A stretch of DNA of 64,000 bases from Notoacmeibacter sp. GTDB lineage: Bacteria > Pseudomonadota > Alphaproteobacteria > Rhizobiales > Rhizobiaceae. The stretch lies in contig JAIOIW010000038.1 in assembly GCA_019912385.1 (NCBI GenBank), positions 1-64,000 of the forward strand, written 5' to 3'. Below are positions 25,565 through 35,744 of this stretch, one piece after another. A program made the position numbers and the translations under genes. Within the stretch, counting starts at the first letter, position 1, and every line of letters begins with the position of its first letter. The notes beneath the pieces are model-generated. The model saw only the letters and a list, made by a program, of their open reading frames with translations. It had not been told where the DNA came from and did no database searches.

Positions 25565-26488
25565 ATGACGATTACAGCTTCAATGGTGAAGGAACTGCGC
25601 GACAAGACCGGCGCAGGAATGATGGACTGCAAGACGGCGCTCAACGAGACGGGCGGCGATATGGAAGCCGCCATCGACTGGCTGCGGGCCAAGGGCATCT
25701 CCAAGGCCGACAAGAAGGCCGGCCGCACGGCGGCCGAAGGCCTGATCGGCGCAGCGGCCGACGCGACTTCGGCCGTTCTGGTCGAGGTCAACTCGGAAAC
25801 CGACTTCGTGGCGCGTAACGATGCGTTCCAGGATCTGGTTCGCAGCGTCGCCGATGCCGCGCTGGCAACCGATGGATCGTATGATGCCGCGGCGGCCGCC
25901 ACGGTTTCATCGACCGGTAAGTCTGTGGCCGACACGATCAAGGACGCCGTGGCAACGATCGGCGAAAACATGACGTTCCGCCGTTCCGCCAAGCTGTCGG
26001 TCGGTGCCGGCGTGGTCGGCGCCTATATGCACAATGCGGTTGCCGACAATCTCGGCAAGATCGGTGTGCTCGTCGCAATCGAGACCGCAGGCGATGCAGA
26101 CAAGGCGCGCGCGTTTGCCCGCCAGGTTGCGATGCACGTTGCCGCGACCAGCCCGCTAGCGCTTACCGAGAGCGAGATCGACCCGGCTGTTGCCGAGCGC
26201 GAGCGTGCGATCTTCGTTGAGCAGGCCCGCGAATCCGGCAAGCCTGAGAACATCATCGAGAAGATGGTCGATGGCCGCATGCGCAAGTTCTACGAGGAAG
26301 TCGTGCTCCTGAAGCAGGCCTTTGTCATCAATCCCGACCTGACCGTTGAAAAGGCGCTGGCCGAGGCTGAAAAGGAAATCGGCGCACCCGCCAAGATCAT
26401 CGGCTTCGTGCGCTTCGCCGTCGGCGAAGGCATCGAAAAGGAAGAGAGCGACTTCGCTGCCGAAGTAGCCGCCGCGGTCAAGGGCTAA
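25565..26488 (+). CDS. tsf: Translation elongation factor Ts
   Basis: The guanine-nucleotide exchange factor for EF-Tu, 307 aa. The N-terminal UBA-like block [20 protein letters not shown] and the TDFVAR motif that contacts EF-Tu ([13 protein letters not shown]) are intact, followed by the two dimer-type core repeats ([20 protein letters not shown]). The start ATG 25565 is chosen with AAGAGGCG upstream; an in-frame start at 25532 would add 11 residues. Confidence 0.98.
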   Translation: MTITASMVKELRDKTGAGMMDCKTALNETGGDMEAAIDWLRAKGISKADKKAGRTAAEGLIGAAADATSAVLVEVNSETDFVARNDAFQDLVRSVADAALATDGSYDAAAAATVSSTGKSVADTIKDAVATIGENMTFRRSAKLSVGAGVVGAYMHNAVADNLGKIGVLVAIETAGDADKARAFARQVAMHVAATSPLALTESEIDPAVAERERAIFVEQARESGKPENIIEKMVDGRMRKFYEEVVLLKQAFVINPDLTVEKALAEAEKEIGAPAKIIGFVRFAVGEGIEKEESDFAAEVAAAVKG

Positions 26489-26514
26489 GTTCCTCGCAAA
26501 TCAAGAATTTCGGC

Positions 26515-26542
26515 AGGGCGCCGCGTGACAACGCGGCGCCCT
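26515..26542 (+). terminator. Strong 12-bp hairpin between tsf and pyrH
   Basis: AGGGCGCCGCGT and ACGCGGCGCCCT are perfectly complementary around a GACA loop (26527-26530). Only two or three T/C bases follow, so it is either a weak intrinsic terminator/attenuator or an RNA-stability element dividing rpsB-tsf from pyrH-frr. Confidence 0.5.
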
Positions 26543-26589
26543 TCGTGTATCGCGGAAACGAATCCGCACTGGCCTTTCGCGAGGAATGC

Positions 26590-27306
26590 ATGCCGCCGAA
26601 ACCGACATATCGCCGCGTCCTTCTCAAAGCATCCGGCGAAGCGCTGATGGGCGATCAGGGATTTGGTATCGACGTATCGGTTGCGGACCGGATCGCCGCC
26701 GACATCGCGGAAGCGCGCGAACTTGGCGTAGAAGTCGGCGTCGTCATCGGCGGCGGCAACATTTTCCGCGGCGTCGCAGTAGCGTCCAAGGGCGGCGACC
26801 GCGTGACAGGCGACCACATGGGCATGCTGGGCACGGTGATCAATTCATTTGCGTTGCGCACCTCGCTCGTGAAGCTCGGCGTCGATGCGGTGGTGCTGTC
26901 CGCCATCGCCATGCCCGAACTGTGCGAATCCTTCTCTCAGCGGCAGGCGACCGCCTATATGGACGCGGGAAAGGTCGTGATCTTTGCCGGCGGAACCGGA
27001 AACCCATTTTTCACGACCGATTCGGCCGCCGCGCTGCGTGCAGCCGAGATCGGCGCCGATGCACTGTTCAAGGGAACCCTTGTCGATGGCATTTACTCGG
27101 CCGATCCAAAGATCGATTCGAAGGCAGAGCGCTTTGACCATCTGACCCACGAGGAAGTGCTGGTGCGCGGGCTCAAGGTCATGGATACGGCGGCGATCGC
27201 GCTTGCGCGCGAGAACAACATCCCGATAATCGTCTACTCCATTCATGAGAAGGGCGGATTGGGTACCATTCTCAGGGGTGAAGGGCGCTGCACTGTCGTG
27301 TCCTGA
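26590..27306 (+). CDS. pyrH: UMP kinase
   Basis: It phosphorylates UMP to UDP with ATP, as a cytoplasmic hexamer, 238 aa. Motifs: YRRVLLKASGEAL (ATP-binding Lys-x-Ser-Gly-Glu), VVIGGGNIFRG, the HMGMLGTVIN block and GTGNPFFTTDSAAALRA. The C-terminal GLKVMDTAAIALAREN is standard. Start ATG 26590 with GAGG upstream. It is followed by frr after a 45-bp gap. Confidence 0.97.
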   Translation: MPPKPTYRRVLLKASGEALMGDQGFGIDVSVADRIAADIAEARELGVEVGVVIGGGNIFRGVAVASKGGDRVTGDHMGMLGTVINSFALRTSLVKLGVDAVVLSAIAMPELCESFSQRQATAYMDAGKVVIFAGGTGNPFFTTDSAAALRAAEIGADALFKGTLVDGIYSADPKIDSKAERFDHLTHEEVLVRGLKVMDTAAIALARENNIPIIVYSIHEKGGLGTILRGEGRCTVVS

Positions 27307-27351
27307 CGGCGGGAAGGCGGTATCGGCGCAATCGAAGTGGAGGCAGGTAAT

Positions 27352-27912
27352 ATGAGCAACGGCGTTGACATGAAGGATTTGCGGCGACGCATGGATGGTG
27401 CGATCAGTGCCTTCAGGCATGACCTTGCATCGTTGAGGACCGGCCGGGCCTCGGCGAACCTGCTCGATCCGATCACGGTGGAAGCCTACGGTTCGCCGAT
27501 GCCGATCAGCCAGGTCGCCACGATCAGCGTTCCCGAATCGCGCATGATTTCCGTTTCGGTGTGGGACAAGTCGCTGGTCAATGCCGTCGACAAGGCCATT
27601 CGCGAGTCGCAGCTTGGCCTCAACCCGATCATGGACGGTACGAATCTCCGCGTTCCGATTCCCGAGCTCAACGAGGAACGGCGCAAGGAAATGGTCAAGA
27701 TCTGCCATCAATACGCCGAACAGGCCCGCATTGCCGCCCGCCACGTGCGCCGCGACGGGATGGACCATCTCAAGAAGGCCGAGAAGGACGGCGACATCGG
27801 CAAGGACGAGCATCACAGCTTGTCGGAAGACGTCCAGAAGTTGACCGACGACACGATCGCCGCGATCGACAAGCTGATGGCCGAGAAGGAACAGGAAATC
27901 CTGCAGGTCTGA
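27352..27912 (+). CDS. frr: Ribosome recycling factor
   Basis: It splits post-termination ribosomes together with EF-G; 186 aa. The three-helix bundle carries [22 protein letters not shown] and the C-terminal half [20 protein letters not shown], then [32 protein letters not shown] sits just before the ATG at 27352. It is in the usual pyrH-frr-uppS order. Confidence 0.98.
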   Translation: MSNGVDMKDLRRRMDGAISAFRHDLASLRTGRASANLLDPITVEAYGSPMPISQVATISVPESRMISVSVWDKSLVNAVDKAIRESQLGLNPIMDGTNLRVPIPELNEERRKEMVKICHQYAEQARIAARHVRRDGMDHLKKAEKDGDIGKDEHHSLSEDVQKLTDDTIAAIDKLMAEKEQEILQV

Positions 27913-27945
27913 TATTGCTGCGGCAGCTTCCGCCAAGGGACACTT

Positions 27946-28665
27946 ATGGCCAACCCCGCGCATATCGCGATCATCATGGACGGCAACGGACGCTGGGCGA
28001 AAGCCCGCGGACTGCCGCGTTCGGCCGGACATCGCGCCGGTGTGGAAGCATTGCGCCGCACGGTTCGCGCAGCCAACGATCTCGGCATCGAGTACCTGAC
28101 AGTCTATGCATTTTCTTCGGAGAACTGGTCGCGTCCCCAAGCCGAAGTCAACGACCTTCTCGGCCTCCTGAAGCTGTTCGTTCGCCGGGACCTGGCGGAA
28201 ATGCACAAGGCGGGAATCCGGGTTCGCATGATCGGCGACCGGGCCAGCCTCGCGCCCGATATATTCGCGCTGATCGAGGAAGCGGAGAATCTGACCCGGG
28301 TTAATACCGCGATGACGCTGGTCATCGCCTTCAACTATGGTTCGCGCGATGAGATCACCCGCGCCGTGCAGACCCTTGCACGCCGGGTCGAGGCGGGCCA
28401 ACTCGCGCCCGACGACATCACAACACAGACCATCTCGCTCGCGCTGGACACGCGCGATTTCCCGGATCCTGATCTCGTGATCCGCACGAGCGGCGAGCTG
28501 CGGATCTCGAATTTCCTGCTTTGGCAGGCGGCCTATGCCGAATTCATATTCAGTCCGCACTATTGGCCGGATTTCAGCGAAGCCCATCTGCGCCAGGCAA
28601 TCGAAGAGTATGCGCAACGCGACCGGCGCTTCGGCGGCGTCGGTTCGCGGGACATGGCGCTTTGA
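27946..28665 (+). CDS. uppS: Undecaprenyl diphosphate synthase
   Basis: A cis-prenyltransferase that extends farnesyl-PP to the C55 carrier lipid for peptidoglycan and O-antigen; 239 aa. It begins [20 protein letters not shown] with the catalytic Asp12 region, then [10 protein letters not shown] and the terminal [19 protein letters not shown] and AEFIF. Peripheral membrane enzyme. cdsA starts 28 bp downstream. Confidence 0.97.
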   Translation: MANPAHIAIIMDGNGRWAKARGLPRSAGHRAGVEALRRTVRAANDLGIEYLTVYAFSSENWSRPQAEVNDLLGLLKLFVRRDLAEMHKAGIRVRMIGDRASLAPDIFALIEEAENLTRVNTAMTLVIAFNYGSRDEITRAVQTLARRVEAGQLAPDDITTQTISLALDTRDFPDPDLVIRTSGELRISNFLLWQAAYAEFIFSPHYWPDFSEAHLRQAIEEYAQRDRRFGGVGSRDMAL

Positions 28666-28693
28666 TGCGGCCAGGAAGGGGCAGGGTGGTTCT

Positions 28694-29524
28694 TTGACCA
28701 ATCTCAACCAGCGGATAATATCGGCGGTCATCCTTGCCGCCATCGTACTTGCCGCGACCTGGTACGGTGGACTGGCCTTCCGGCTGATCGCCGCGATCAT
28801 CGGCGCGGGCATGATCTATGAGTGGTGCCTGATCAATTCGCGCGAAATCAGCACCGGCATGAAGATCGTGACCTACGTCCTTGCGGGTGTAGCCCTGCTT
28901 GCCCTGCTCGGCGGCACCGACCCGCGGCTGACAATTGCATTGGCGGCCGGCGGCACCGTTGCGCTGTTCGTCGCAGGCGCGGTTGCGGGCGGGGGCGGCT
29001 GGTGGGCGGCCGCCGGTCTCGCCTACGCGCTGGCTTCGGCGATTGCCCTTGCCGGGTTGCGCGGCGACGACTTCATGGGGATGGTCACGATCCTGTTTCT
29101 CTTCGCCGTGGTGTGGGGAACCGACATCTTCGCATATTTCACCGGCCGCTCGTTGGGCGGCCCTAAACTCGCGCCGAAGATTTCGCCCAACAAGACCATC
29201 AGCGGCGCGATTGGCGGAATGATCGGCGGCGTTATCGCCGCGATGCTTGTCACCTACTGGTTCCTGGCGGTTGCCGGGTTGGGTCTTGCGCTGTTGGCCG
29301 CCGGCCTTTCGGCAATCTCGCAGGTAGGCGATCTGTTTGAATCCGCGATCAAACGCCATGGCGGCGTGAAGGATTCATCGCATCTCATCCCGGGCCACGG
29401 CGGCGTTCTCGATCGCGTCGACGCCCTTGTTGCGGCGGCGGTTGCCCTCTATATCGCCGGTTTGGCGCTGGCGGGCTTCGACGCGGTATCAGGCGATTTG
29501 CTTTCCATCGTCGCGGCGCTTTGA
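28694..29524 (+). CDS. cdsA: Phosphatidate cytidylyltransferase
   Basis: It makes CDP-diacylglycerol from phosphatidate and CTP in the inner membrane; 276 aa with about eight helices. The family signature lies at the C-terminal end: KTISGAIGGMIGG, QVGDLFESAIKRHGGVKDSS and IPGHGGVLDRVDA. I chose the TTG at 28694 because the frame upstream runs inside uppS and no ATG or GTG fits; GGGTGG precedes it by 4 bp. rseP follows. Confidence 0.95.
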   Translation: MTNLNQRIISAVILAAIVLAATWYGGLAFRLIAAIIGAGMIYEWCLINSREISTGMKIVTYVLAGVALLALLGGTDPRLTIALAAGGTVALFVAGAVAGGGGWWAAAGLAYALASAIALAGLRGDDFMGMVTILFLFAVVWGTDIFAYFTGRSLGGPKLAPKISPNKTISGAIGGMIGGVIAAMLVTYWFLAVAGLGLALLAAGLSAISQVGDLFESAIKRHGGVKDSSHLIPGHGGVLDRVDALVAAAVALYIAGLALAGFDAVSGDLLSIVAAL

Positions 29525-29629
29525 CATCCGCCATCGAATCGCCCGCATTGGCGGGGCACAAGACCGCCCTGGGGTCCTGACCCTGGATCAGCATGGACAA
29601 CAATCTGGGAACCGGCACTCTTGGAACAA

Positions 29630-30763
29630 ATGGCATCGGCATTCCTCGGTTCGGACGGACTCCTGATCGGTACGATCGTCCCTTTCATCATCGTGTTGAC
29701 GATCGTCGTCTTCGTTCACGAGATAGGGCACTATCTTGTCGGCCGGGCGTGCGGCATCGGGGTCAAGGCGTTTTCGATCGGATTCGGCCCTGAACTCCTC
29801 GGCTTCAACGACCGCCACGGTACGCGGTGGCGGATCTCCGCGATCCCGCTTGGCGGATACGTGAAGTTTCTCGGCGACATTTCGGTGACCAGTTCCGAAC
29901 CGGACGATGAGGAACTGGAACGGCTCAGTCCGCAGGAACGGGCCCATGCGTTCCACACGCAACCGGTGTGGAAGCGCGCGTTGACGGTCTTTGCCGGTCC
30001 GGCATTCAATTTCCTGTTCACGATCGTCGTTTTCGCGGCCATGTTCATCACGCTTGGGCGTTATGTCGCCGAACCGACGGTGGCGGAGGTTCGTCCCGAC
30101 AGCCCGGCAGCCATCGCCGGGTTCGAGCCCGGAGACCGTTTCCTTTCAGTCGACGGAACGCCCGTCACCACCTTCAGCGACCTGCAGCGCTACATTTCGC
30201 CGCGGTCGGGTGATGAAATATCCTTTGTCGTCCTGCGCGATGGCAAGGAACTCGAGATCCGGGCGACACCCGAGACCTACGAGGAAACCGATCCTCTCGG
30301 AAACCAGGTCAAGCGGGGAATCATCGGCGTTTCGACCACCGAGGAAGTGAGCCAGGGGCGCCGGGAAGAGCTTACAGTCGGCCAATCGATTGTCTCGGCC
30401 ATCGGCGAGACCGGTTATGTCATCCAGGCAACCGGTCAATTTTTCAAACGGTTTGTCACGGGACGCGAGGACCGATGCCAGCTTGGCGGGCCGGTCAAGA
30501 TCGCGGACATGGCGGGAAAGGCCGCTCAGAAGGGCTACGACTGGCTGATCCAGCTCGTGGCATTGCTTTCGGTTGGAATCGGTATTCTCAACCTGTTGCC
30601 GATTCCGCCGCTTGATGGCGGGCATTTATTATTCTACGCAGTTGAAGCCATACAGCGGCGGCCCTTGTCGGAGAAGGTGCTCGGCGTCATTCATCAAGCG
30701 GGATTCATGGTTGTACTGGCTTTTATGGGTTTCGTTTTCTGGAACGATCTGTTTGGTTGTTGA
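29630..30763 (+). CDS. rseP: RIP-family site-2 protease RseP/MmpA
   Basis: An intramembrane zinc metalloprotease, 377 aa. The first helix holds HEIGH at residues 30-34. A PDZ domain (about 118-200, VRPDSPAAIAGFEPGDRFLSVDG) follows the second helix, and the C-terminal helix pair has NLLPIPPLDGGHLLFY with the third metal ligand. The alphaproteobacterial homolog MmpA cleaves the polarity factor PodJ in Caulobacter; RseP-type proteins otherwise act on anti-sigma factors. An alternative TTG start lies at 29621, nine bases upstream. Confidence 0.95.
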   Translation: MASAFLGSDGLLIGTIVPFIIVLTIVVFVHEIGHYLVGRACGIGVKAFSIGFGPELLGFNDRHGTRWRISAIPLGGYVKFLGDISVTSSEPDDEELERLSPQERAHAFHTQPVWKRALTVFAGPAFNFLFTIVVFAAMFITLGRYVAEPTVAEVRPDSPAAIAGFEPGDRFLSVDGTPVTTFSDLQRYISPRSGDEISFVVLRDGKELEIRATPETYEETDPLGNQVKRGIIGVSTTEEVSQGRREELTVGQSIVSAIGETGYVIQATGQFFKRFVTGREDRCQLGGPVKIADMAGKAAQKGYDWLIQLVALLSVGIGILNLLPIPPLDGGHLLFYAVEAIQRRPLSEKVLGVIHQAGFMVVLAFMGFVFWNDLFGC

Positions 30764-30831
30764 AAATTACGAATCGCGGGGAAGCGGGTTCAGGGATCGT
30801 TTACCATGTCGGTGGATCAGCGTGACGCGAA

Positions 30832-30843
30832 TGCCACGTGGCA
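30832..30843. promoter_or_regulatory. 12-bp perfect palindrome upstream of bamA
   Basis: TGCCACGTGGCA equals its reverse complement. It lies in the 211-bp rseP-bamA gap, flanked by GTTTAC (30799-30804) and GTAAAC (30851-30856). I do not recognise the regulator; a protein-binding site or a chance palindrome are both possible. Confidence 0.35.
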
Positions 30844-30861
30844 CCGAATAGTAAACACAAT

Positions 30862-30899
30862 TTAACCGGAAGCCTTGCTTGTGTGAAAAATCCGGTTAA
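30862..30899. repeat. TTAACCGGA inverted repeat in the bamA leader
   Basis: TTAACCGGA (30862-30870) and TCCGGTTAA (30891-30899) are exact 9-bp inverted copies separated by 20 bases, about 75 bp before the bamA start. It could fold as a leader hairpin; each arm contains TTAACC, which resembles a CtrA half-site. Confidence 0.4.
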
Positions 30900-30974
30900 T
30901 ACCGTATTTGCATGCGACCAGAAGGCCCGGTTTCTCGCTCAGGGGACTTCGAGAAATAAAGGTTTACAGGCCCG

Positions 30975-33323
30975 ATGAAGGCTAGTTCCAAATTTGTGAG
31001 TGCCGCCTCCGCGGCGGTAATTTCGATGGGTGTCGTGTTGCCCGCGTCGATAGTTGTCGATCTCGCGGGGACGGGGATCGCCCAGGCGGCGGTCGTGCGG
31101 TCGATCCAGGTCCGTGGCAATCGCCGCGTCGACGCCGAGACGATTCGCAGCTACATCGACATCAAGCCGGGCCGCTCCTTCTCGGGTGCCGACATCGATG
31201 ACGCGGTCAAGCGCCTGTTCGGGACCGGCCTTTTCTCCGATGTCCAGATCAACCAGGTCGGCGGCGTGCTGATCGTCGACGTTGCTGAATATGCGGTCGT
31301 CAACCGCGTCCTCTTCCAGGGCAACAAGAAGATCAAGGATCCCGTGTTGTCCAGCCGCGTCCAGCTCCAGCCGCGCGGCACCTTCTCGAATGACATGCTC
31401 GAAGCCGACGCGGACACGATTCGCGAGTCCTATCGCAGGATCGGCCGTTCCGATGCGATCGTCACGACGCAGGTCATCGAACTGGGCGACAACCGCGTCA
31501 ATGTTGTTTTCGAGGTCCAGGAAGGCGGCCGCACGAAGATCACCACCATCGATTTCATCGGCAACAACGCGTTCTCCGACAGCCGGTTGCGCGAAGTCCT
31601 CTCGACCAAGAAATCGAATTTCCTTTCGTTCCTGTTCCGGAACGACATTTACGACGAGGACCGGCTGCGCGCCGACGAGGAAGCGCTACGCCGCTATTAC
31701 TACAACCGGGGCTATGCCGACTTCCAGGTTATCTCGTCGTCGGCCAACCTCGACGATGTGACCAATGAATACATGGTCACCTTTACTGTCGATGAGGGCG
31801 AGCGCTACACCTTTGGCCCGATAGCGGTCGAGAGCAGCCTGGGCGGTGTCGATACCGACAGCATGAGCTCGCTGCTGGAGTCGCGCGAAGGCAAGACCTA
31901 CAGCGCCGAGAAGGTCGAAAAGACGATCATCGCGCTGTCAGAGCGGGTTGCCAACGACGGCTTCGCCTTTGCGCAGGTAACGCCGCGCGGAGACCGCGAT
32001 TTCGCCAACCGCACCATCGCGGTTACATATTTCATCGACCAGGGTGCACGAGCATATGTGCAGCGGATCGAGATTCGCGGCAACACGCGCACGCGCGATT
32101 TCGTCATCCGGCGCGAATTCGACCTTTCCGAAGGCGACGCCTTCAACCAGGTCATGATCCAGAAGGCCAAGAAGCGTCTGGAGGACCTCGACTTCTTCGA
32201 TTCCGTCGAGATTTCGACCGCTCCGGGCGATCAGCCTGACCAGGTCGTTCTCGTCGTCGACGTGAAGGAGAAGAACACCGGTGAATTCTCGATCGGCGCC
32301 GGTTATTCCACCGGTGGTGCTGATCCCGGCCCGTCGGTCGAGGCTTCGATTTCCGAGCGCAACTTCCTTGGACGCGGCCAGTACATCAAGGTCGCTGCGG
32401 GCGGCGGCAAGAACAGCCGTACTTACTCGCTGTCGTTCACCGAGCCCTATTTCCTCGGGCGGCGTATCGCGGCCGGTTTCGATCTCTACAAGCTGAAGCA
32501 GACCTATACCAGCTACTACAACGACACCATTGGTGGGTCGGTCCGCGTCGGACTGCCGATCAGCGAAGCGCTGTCGAGCCAGCTCGCCTACAACCTGACG
32601 CAGGACAAGTATACAGTCACCGGAGCCTTGGCGACCATTGCGCCGGCTGTAATCGCCGATATCGGCGTCGGTAGCTGGATCAAGTCGTCGGTCAGCGCGA
32701 CACTGACCTACAACACAATCGATAACATGAAAAAGCCGCGCGACGGCTTCTTCGTCACGGTCACCGGCGAGTTCGCGGGGGTTGGCGGCAATGCCAAATA
32801 CTTCAAGACGACCGGCAAGGCGCTTTACTATCATACGCTTAATGAAGAGATGGACCTTGTCGGCCTGATCGGCGTCAGCGGTGGCCACGTTCAGCCCACC
32901 ACGTCGACCGGCGTTCGGACATTCGACCTGTTCCAGTCCAACGAGCGCATGATCCGCGGCTTTGCCTATGGCGGCATCGGCCCCTACGATGTCGTAGGCA
33001 CCACGATCACCCACCTGGGCGGCACGACCTATATCGCAGCCAATGCGGAGCTTGAGTTCCCGCTGCCCGCGATACCGGAGTCCTTCGGCCTGCGTGGCGC
33101 GGTGTTCGCCGATGCGGCAACGCTTTTCGGACTTCCGGCTAATATCTCGGGAGCGAGCGCAGCCACGACAGGGATGGGCATGGCCTGGCGGGCGTCCGTC
33201 GGTGCCTCCCTCATCTGGCAGTCGCCCTTCGGGCCGTTGCGCGTGGATTACGGTATTCCCGTCCTGAAGCAGGCGGGGGACAAGGTCCAGAACTTCAACT
33301 TCGGCATTTCGGGCCGCTTCTAA
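30975..33323 (+). CDS. bamA: Outer-membrane protein assembly factor BamA
   Basis: The essential Omp85 insertase of the outer membrane, 782 aa. A signal sequence (about 1-37, ending GTGIAQA) precedes five POTRA domains (about 38-435; the first begins [21 protein letters not shown]) and a 16-stranded beta-barrel. The barrel carries [12 protein letters not shown] and the lid-loop region [12 protein letters not shown] (the RGF/Y signature) and ends in Phe (FGISGRF), the usual C-terminal sorting residue. It has a long leader with palindromes and is followed by lpxD after 44 bp. Confidence 0.97.
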   Translation: MKASSKFVSAASAAVISMGVVLPASIVVDLAGTGIAQAAVVRSIQVRGNRRVDAETIRSYIDIKPGRSFSGADIDDAVKRLFGTGLFSDVQINQVGGVLIVDVAEYAVVNRVLFQGNKKIKDPVLSSRVQLQPRGTFSNDMLEADADTIRESYRRIGRSDAIVTTQVIELGDNRVNVVFEVQEGGRTKITTIDFIGNNAFSDSRLREVLSTKKSNFLSFLFRNDIYDEDRLRADEEALRRYYYNRGYADFQVISSSANLDDVTNEYMVTFTVDEGERYTFGPIAVESSLGGVDTDSMSSLLESREGKTYSAEKVEKTIIALSERVANDGFAFAQVTPRGDRDFANRTIAVTYFIDQGARAYVQRIEIRGNTRTRDFVIRREFDLSEGDAFNQVMIQKAKKRLEDLDFFDSVEISTAPGDQPDQVVLVVDVKEKNTGEFSIGAGYSTGGADPGPSVEASISERNFLGRGQYIKVAAGGGKNSRTYSLSFTEPYFLGRRIAAGFDLYKLKQTYTSYYNDTIGGSVRVGLPISEALSSQLAYNLTQDKYTVTGALATIAPAVIADIGVGSWIKSSVSATLTYNTIDNMKKPRDGFFVTVTGEFAGVGGNAKYFKTTGKALYYHTLNEEMDLVGLIGVSGGHVQPTTSTGVRTFDLFQSNERMIRGFAYGGIGPYDVVGTTITHLGGTTYIAANAELEFPLPAIPESFGLRGAVFADAATLFGLPANISGASAATTGMGMAWRASVGASLIWQSPFGPLRVDYGIPVLKQAGDKVQNFNFGISGRF

Positions 33324-33332
33324 GCGGCCTTT
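33312..33332 (+). terminator. Hairpin overlapping the bamA stop codon
   Basis: GGCCGCT (33312-33318) pairs with AGCGGCC (33323-33329) around TCTA, followed by TTT. It could terminate part of the bamA transcripts before lpxD; the T run is short. Confidence 0.4.
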
Positions 33333-33367
33333 GGCCGGCGCGCATGGTTTGCCGGTTGCAGGTGTTC

Positions 33368-34429
33368 ATGGCGGATCCGGTATTTTTTGCGCCTGCGCGC
33401 CCGTACACAGTTGGCGAAATCGCCAGCTTTACGGGCGCGGAACTGCGCGAAAACGGTGTTTCATCGGACGAGTTGATTGTTCGGCTGTCGTCCGCGACGG
33501 CCGCCGCTTCGGGTTCGCTTGCGTTTGTCGATGGTGCAGCCAATCGAAAACTGCTGGCGTCAATCGCGGCGACCGCCGTATTCGTGACGGCTGGTTTCGC
33601 CTCCGACGTACCGCGGGGCACGGCCGCATTGGTCTGTTCCCATCCGCATCTAGCCTTCGCAAAGACCGGCCGGTTGCTCTATCCGGCTGCCGTGCGGCCT
33701 GCCGCGGTAACCGGGGAGACAGGCGTTTCTCCAGCAGCCTGGGTGCATCCAGGCGCGATTGTCGAACCGGGCGTGATCATCGAGGCCGGGGCGGTGATCG
33801 GCGAGGGTGCCGCTATCGGTACAGGCACGCTCATCGCGCCAAATGCGGTCGTCGGTGCGCATTGCCAGATCGGGCGTGATTGCCATATCGGGCTCGGCGC
33901 CGCCCTTCAGGCGGCCCTGATCGGAAACCGGGTGCAGATCATGGCCGGCGCGCGTATTGGTCAGGATGGCTTCGGCTACGTCCCCGGTCCGGGCGGGTTG
34001 GAAAAGGTTCCTCATATCGGCCGTGTCGTGATCCAGGACGATGTCGAGATCGGAGCCAACACGACCGTCGATCGCGGCGCGCTCGATGACACGGTGATAG
34101 GCGAAGGCACGAAGATCGACAACCTGGTCCAGATCGCCCATAACGTGACGATCGGGCGCCATTGCGTGCTGGCCGGCCATGTGGGTATTTCCGGTTCGGT
34201 ATCGATTGGCGACCATGTCATGATGGGTGGGGGCGTGGGCATTGCCGACCACCTGACAATCGGTGATGGCGCGCGCATTGCCGCGTCGTCGGGAGTCATG
34301 AACGACATACCGGCGGGGCAGAGTTGGGGAGGAACCCCGGCGATGCCCTTCAAGGAGGCGATGCGTCTGGCCGCGGTTCAGCGTGCGCTCATCAGAAAGG
34401 CCCAAAGGAAAGACGAGAAGCCCACATGA
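33368..34429 (+). CDS. lpxD: UDP-3-O-(3-hydroxymyristoyl)glucosamine N-acyltransferase
   Basis: The third step of lipid A synthesis: N-acylation of UDP-3-O-acyl-glucosamine. The 353-aa protein has a uridine-binding N domain (about 1-100), a left-handed beta-helix of hexapeptide repeats ([22 protein letters not shown] onward) with the catalytic His in [12 protein letters not shown], and a C-terminal helix. The start ATG at 33368 follows CAGGTG; an ATG at 33344 is in frame. The stop overlaps fabZ by 4 bp. Confidence 0.97.
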   Translation: MADPVFFAPARPYTVGEIASFTGAELRENGVSSDELIVRLSSATAAASGSLAFVDGAANRKLLASIAATAVFVTAGFASDVPRGTAALVCSHPHLAFAKTGRLLYPAAVRPAAVTGETGVSPAAWVHPGAIVEPGVIIEAGAVIGEGAAIGTGTLIAPNAVVGAHCQIGRDCHIGLGAALQAALIGNRVQIMAGARIGQDGFGYVPGPGGLEKVPHIGRVVIQDDVEIGANTTVDRGALDDTVIGEGTKIDNLVQIAHNVTIGRHCVLAGHVGISGSVSIGDHVMMGGGVGIADHLTIGDGARIAASSGVMNDIPAGQSWGGTPAMPFKEAMRLAAVQRALIRKAQRKDEKPT

Positions 34430-34911
34430 GCGAAGCCCCGAGCATCCTGGAAGCCGTTGACATCAACGAGATCCTTCGGCTCTTGCCGCACCGCTACCCG
34501 TTTCTTCTGGTCGATCGGATCATCGAGATCGATGGCGACCGGTCGGCGATCGGCATCAAGAACGTGACGTTCAACGAGCCGCATTTTCTCGGCCACTTTC
34601 CGTCGACGCCGGTCATGCCGGGCGTGTTGATTATCGAGGCCATGGCCCAGACGGCCGGCGTCATCGGCATCCGCAGCAAGCCGGGCGATACGCCGAGCCT
34701 TGTCTATTTCATGACGATCGACAATGCCAAGTTCCGTAAGCCGGTCGTTCCCGGCGATCGCCTCGAGATCCATGTTCGCAAACTGAAGCAGCGTGGCACG
34801 ATCTGGCGTTTCGCATGCGAGGCGAAGGTCGACGGGGCAAAGGTTGCCGAGGCGGAAATCTCGGCGATGGTGGCCCCACTGGAAACCGGGCAGGAAACGC
34901 GAGCGGAATGA
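34426..34911 (+). CDS. fabZ: 3-hydroxyacyl-ACP dehydratase FabZ
   Basis: It dehydrates 3-hydroxyacyl-ACP in fatty acid elongation and competes with LpxD/LpxA for the same acyl donor. The 161-aa hot-dog protein has [17 protein letters not shown], the catalytic [21 protein letters not shown] with His and Glu, and GDRLEIHV. Its start overlaps the lpxD stop and its stop overlaps the lpxA start (both ATGA), so the three are coupled. Confidence 0.97.
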   Translation: MSEAPSILEAVDINEILRLLPHRYPFLLVDRIIEIDGDRSAIGIKNVTFNEPHFLGHFPSTPVMPGVLIIEAMAQTAGVIGIRSKPGDTPSLVYFMTIDNAKFRKPVVPGDRLEIHVRKLKQRGTIWRFACEAKVDGAKVAEAEISAMVAPLETGQETRAE

Positions 34912-35744
34912 CCGAGAAACCTTTCATCCATCCTTCGGCGGTGATCGAGGAGGGCGCAGTCATCGGCGAAGGCGTCAGGATCGGTCCGTTCTGCCATGTC
35001 GGTCCGGAGGCAGTTCTCCGTGACGGCGTGGAGTTGATGTCGCATGTCACGGTGGACGGCGCGACGACGATCGGCGAAGGGACGCGGGTTTTTCCCCACG
35101 CGGTGCTTGGCTGCGAACCGCAAAACCACAAGCACAAGGGCGGGCGGACGACGCTGGAGATCGGGCGCAACAACATCATCCGCGAAGGCGTGACGATGCA
35201 TCGCGGCACCGACACGGCGCGGGGGCGAACGACCGTCGGCGACAATTGCCACATGCTGGCCTATTCCCACGTTGCGCATGATTGTGTGGTCGGCAATAAC
35301 GTGACGCTGACCTATGGCGCCGTGCTGGGCGGGCATTGCGAAATCGGCGACCATGCCAATGTTGGCGGCCTGACCGCAATTCACCAGTTCGTACGCATCG
35401 GTCACCATGCGTTCCTGGGCGGGTGTTCGGCTGTCACCGGCGATGTCATTCCGTTCGGCATCGCGGTCGGCAATCGCGCCAGACTCCACGGGTTCAATAT
35501 CGTGGGCATGAGGCGGTCAGGCATGCCGCGCCAGGAAATACAGACCATGCGACAAGCCTATCGGATGATCTTTGATCCGGCCCGGCCGGTTTCCGAGAAC
35601 CTCGACCTGGTTCGCGAGGCATTCCCGGACCAGAAAAATGTCGCCGACATCGCGGATTTCCTGCAGACTCGCGGCAAAAGGCAATTCTGTGTTCCCGCGC
35701 TCGAAGATCGCGGCCAGGACGATGACGGCGCTGAAGACGAATAG
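34908..35744 (+). CDS. lpxA: UDP-N-acetylglucosamine acyltransferase
   Basis: The first acyl transfer of lipid A synthesis; 278 aa, a trimeric left-handed beta-helix. Hexapeptide repeats begin [16 protein letters not shown], and the active-site and substrate region includes [25 protein letters not shown] and the catalytic His in [14 protein letters not shown]. The C-terminal helical domain contains [13 protein letters not shown]. The start overlaps the fabZ stop. Confidence 0.97.
   Translation: MTEKPFIHPSAVIEEGAVIGEGVRIGPFCHVGPEAVLRDGVELMSHVTVDGATTIGEGTRVFPHAVLGCEPQNHKHKGGRTTLEIGRNNIIREGVTMHRGTDTARGRTTVGDNCHMLAYSHVAHDCVVGNNVTLTYGAVLGGHCEIGDHANVGGLTAIHQFVRIGHHAFLGGCSAVTGDVIPFGIAVGNRARLHGFNIVGMRRSGMPRQEIQTMRQAYRMIFDPARPVSENLDLVREAFPDQKNVADIADFLQTRGKRQFCVPALEDRGQDDDGAEDE

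Noticed and set aside
26845-28812. 655-codon open frame on the minus strand across pyrH, frr and uppS
   Set aside because: It is an antisense shadow of three certain genes in GC-rich DNA; its translation has no recognisable family and is rich in Arg, His and Asp as antisense frames are.
29525-29629. Possible loss of dxr between cdsA and rseP
   Set aside because: dxr stands there in some Gram-negatives, but as far as I recall rhizobial gene order also goes straight from cdsA to rseP, so its absence is not unusual.
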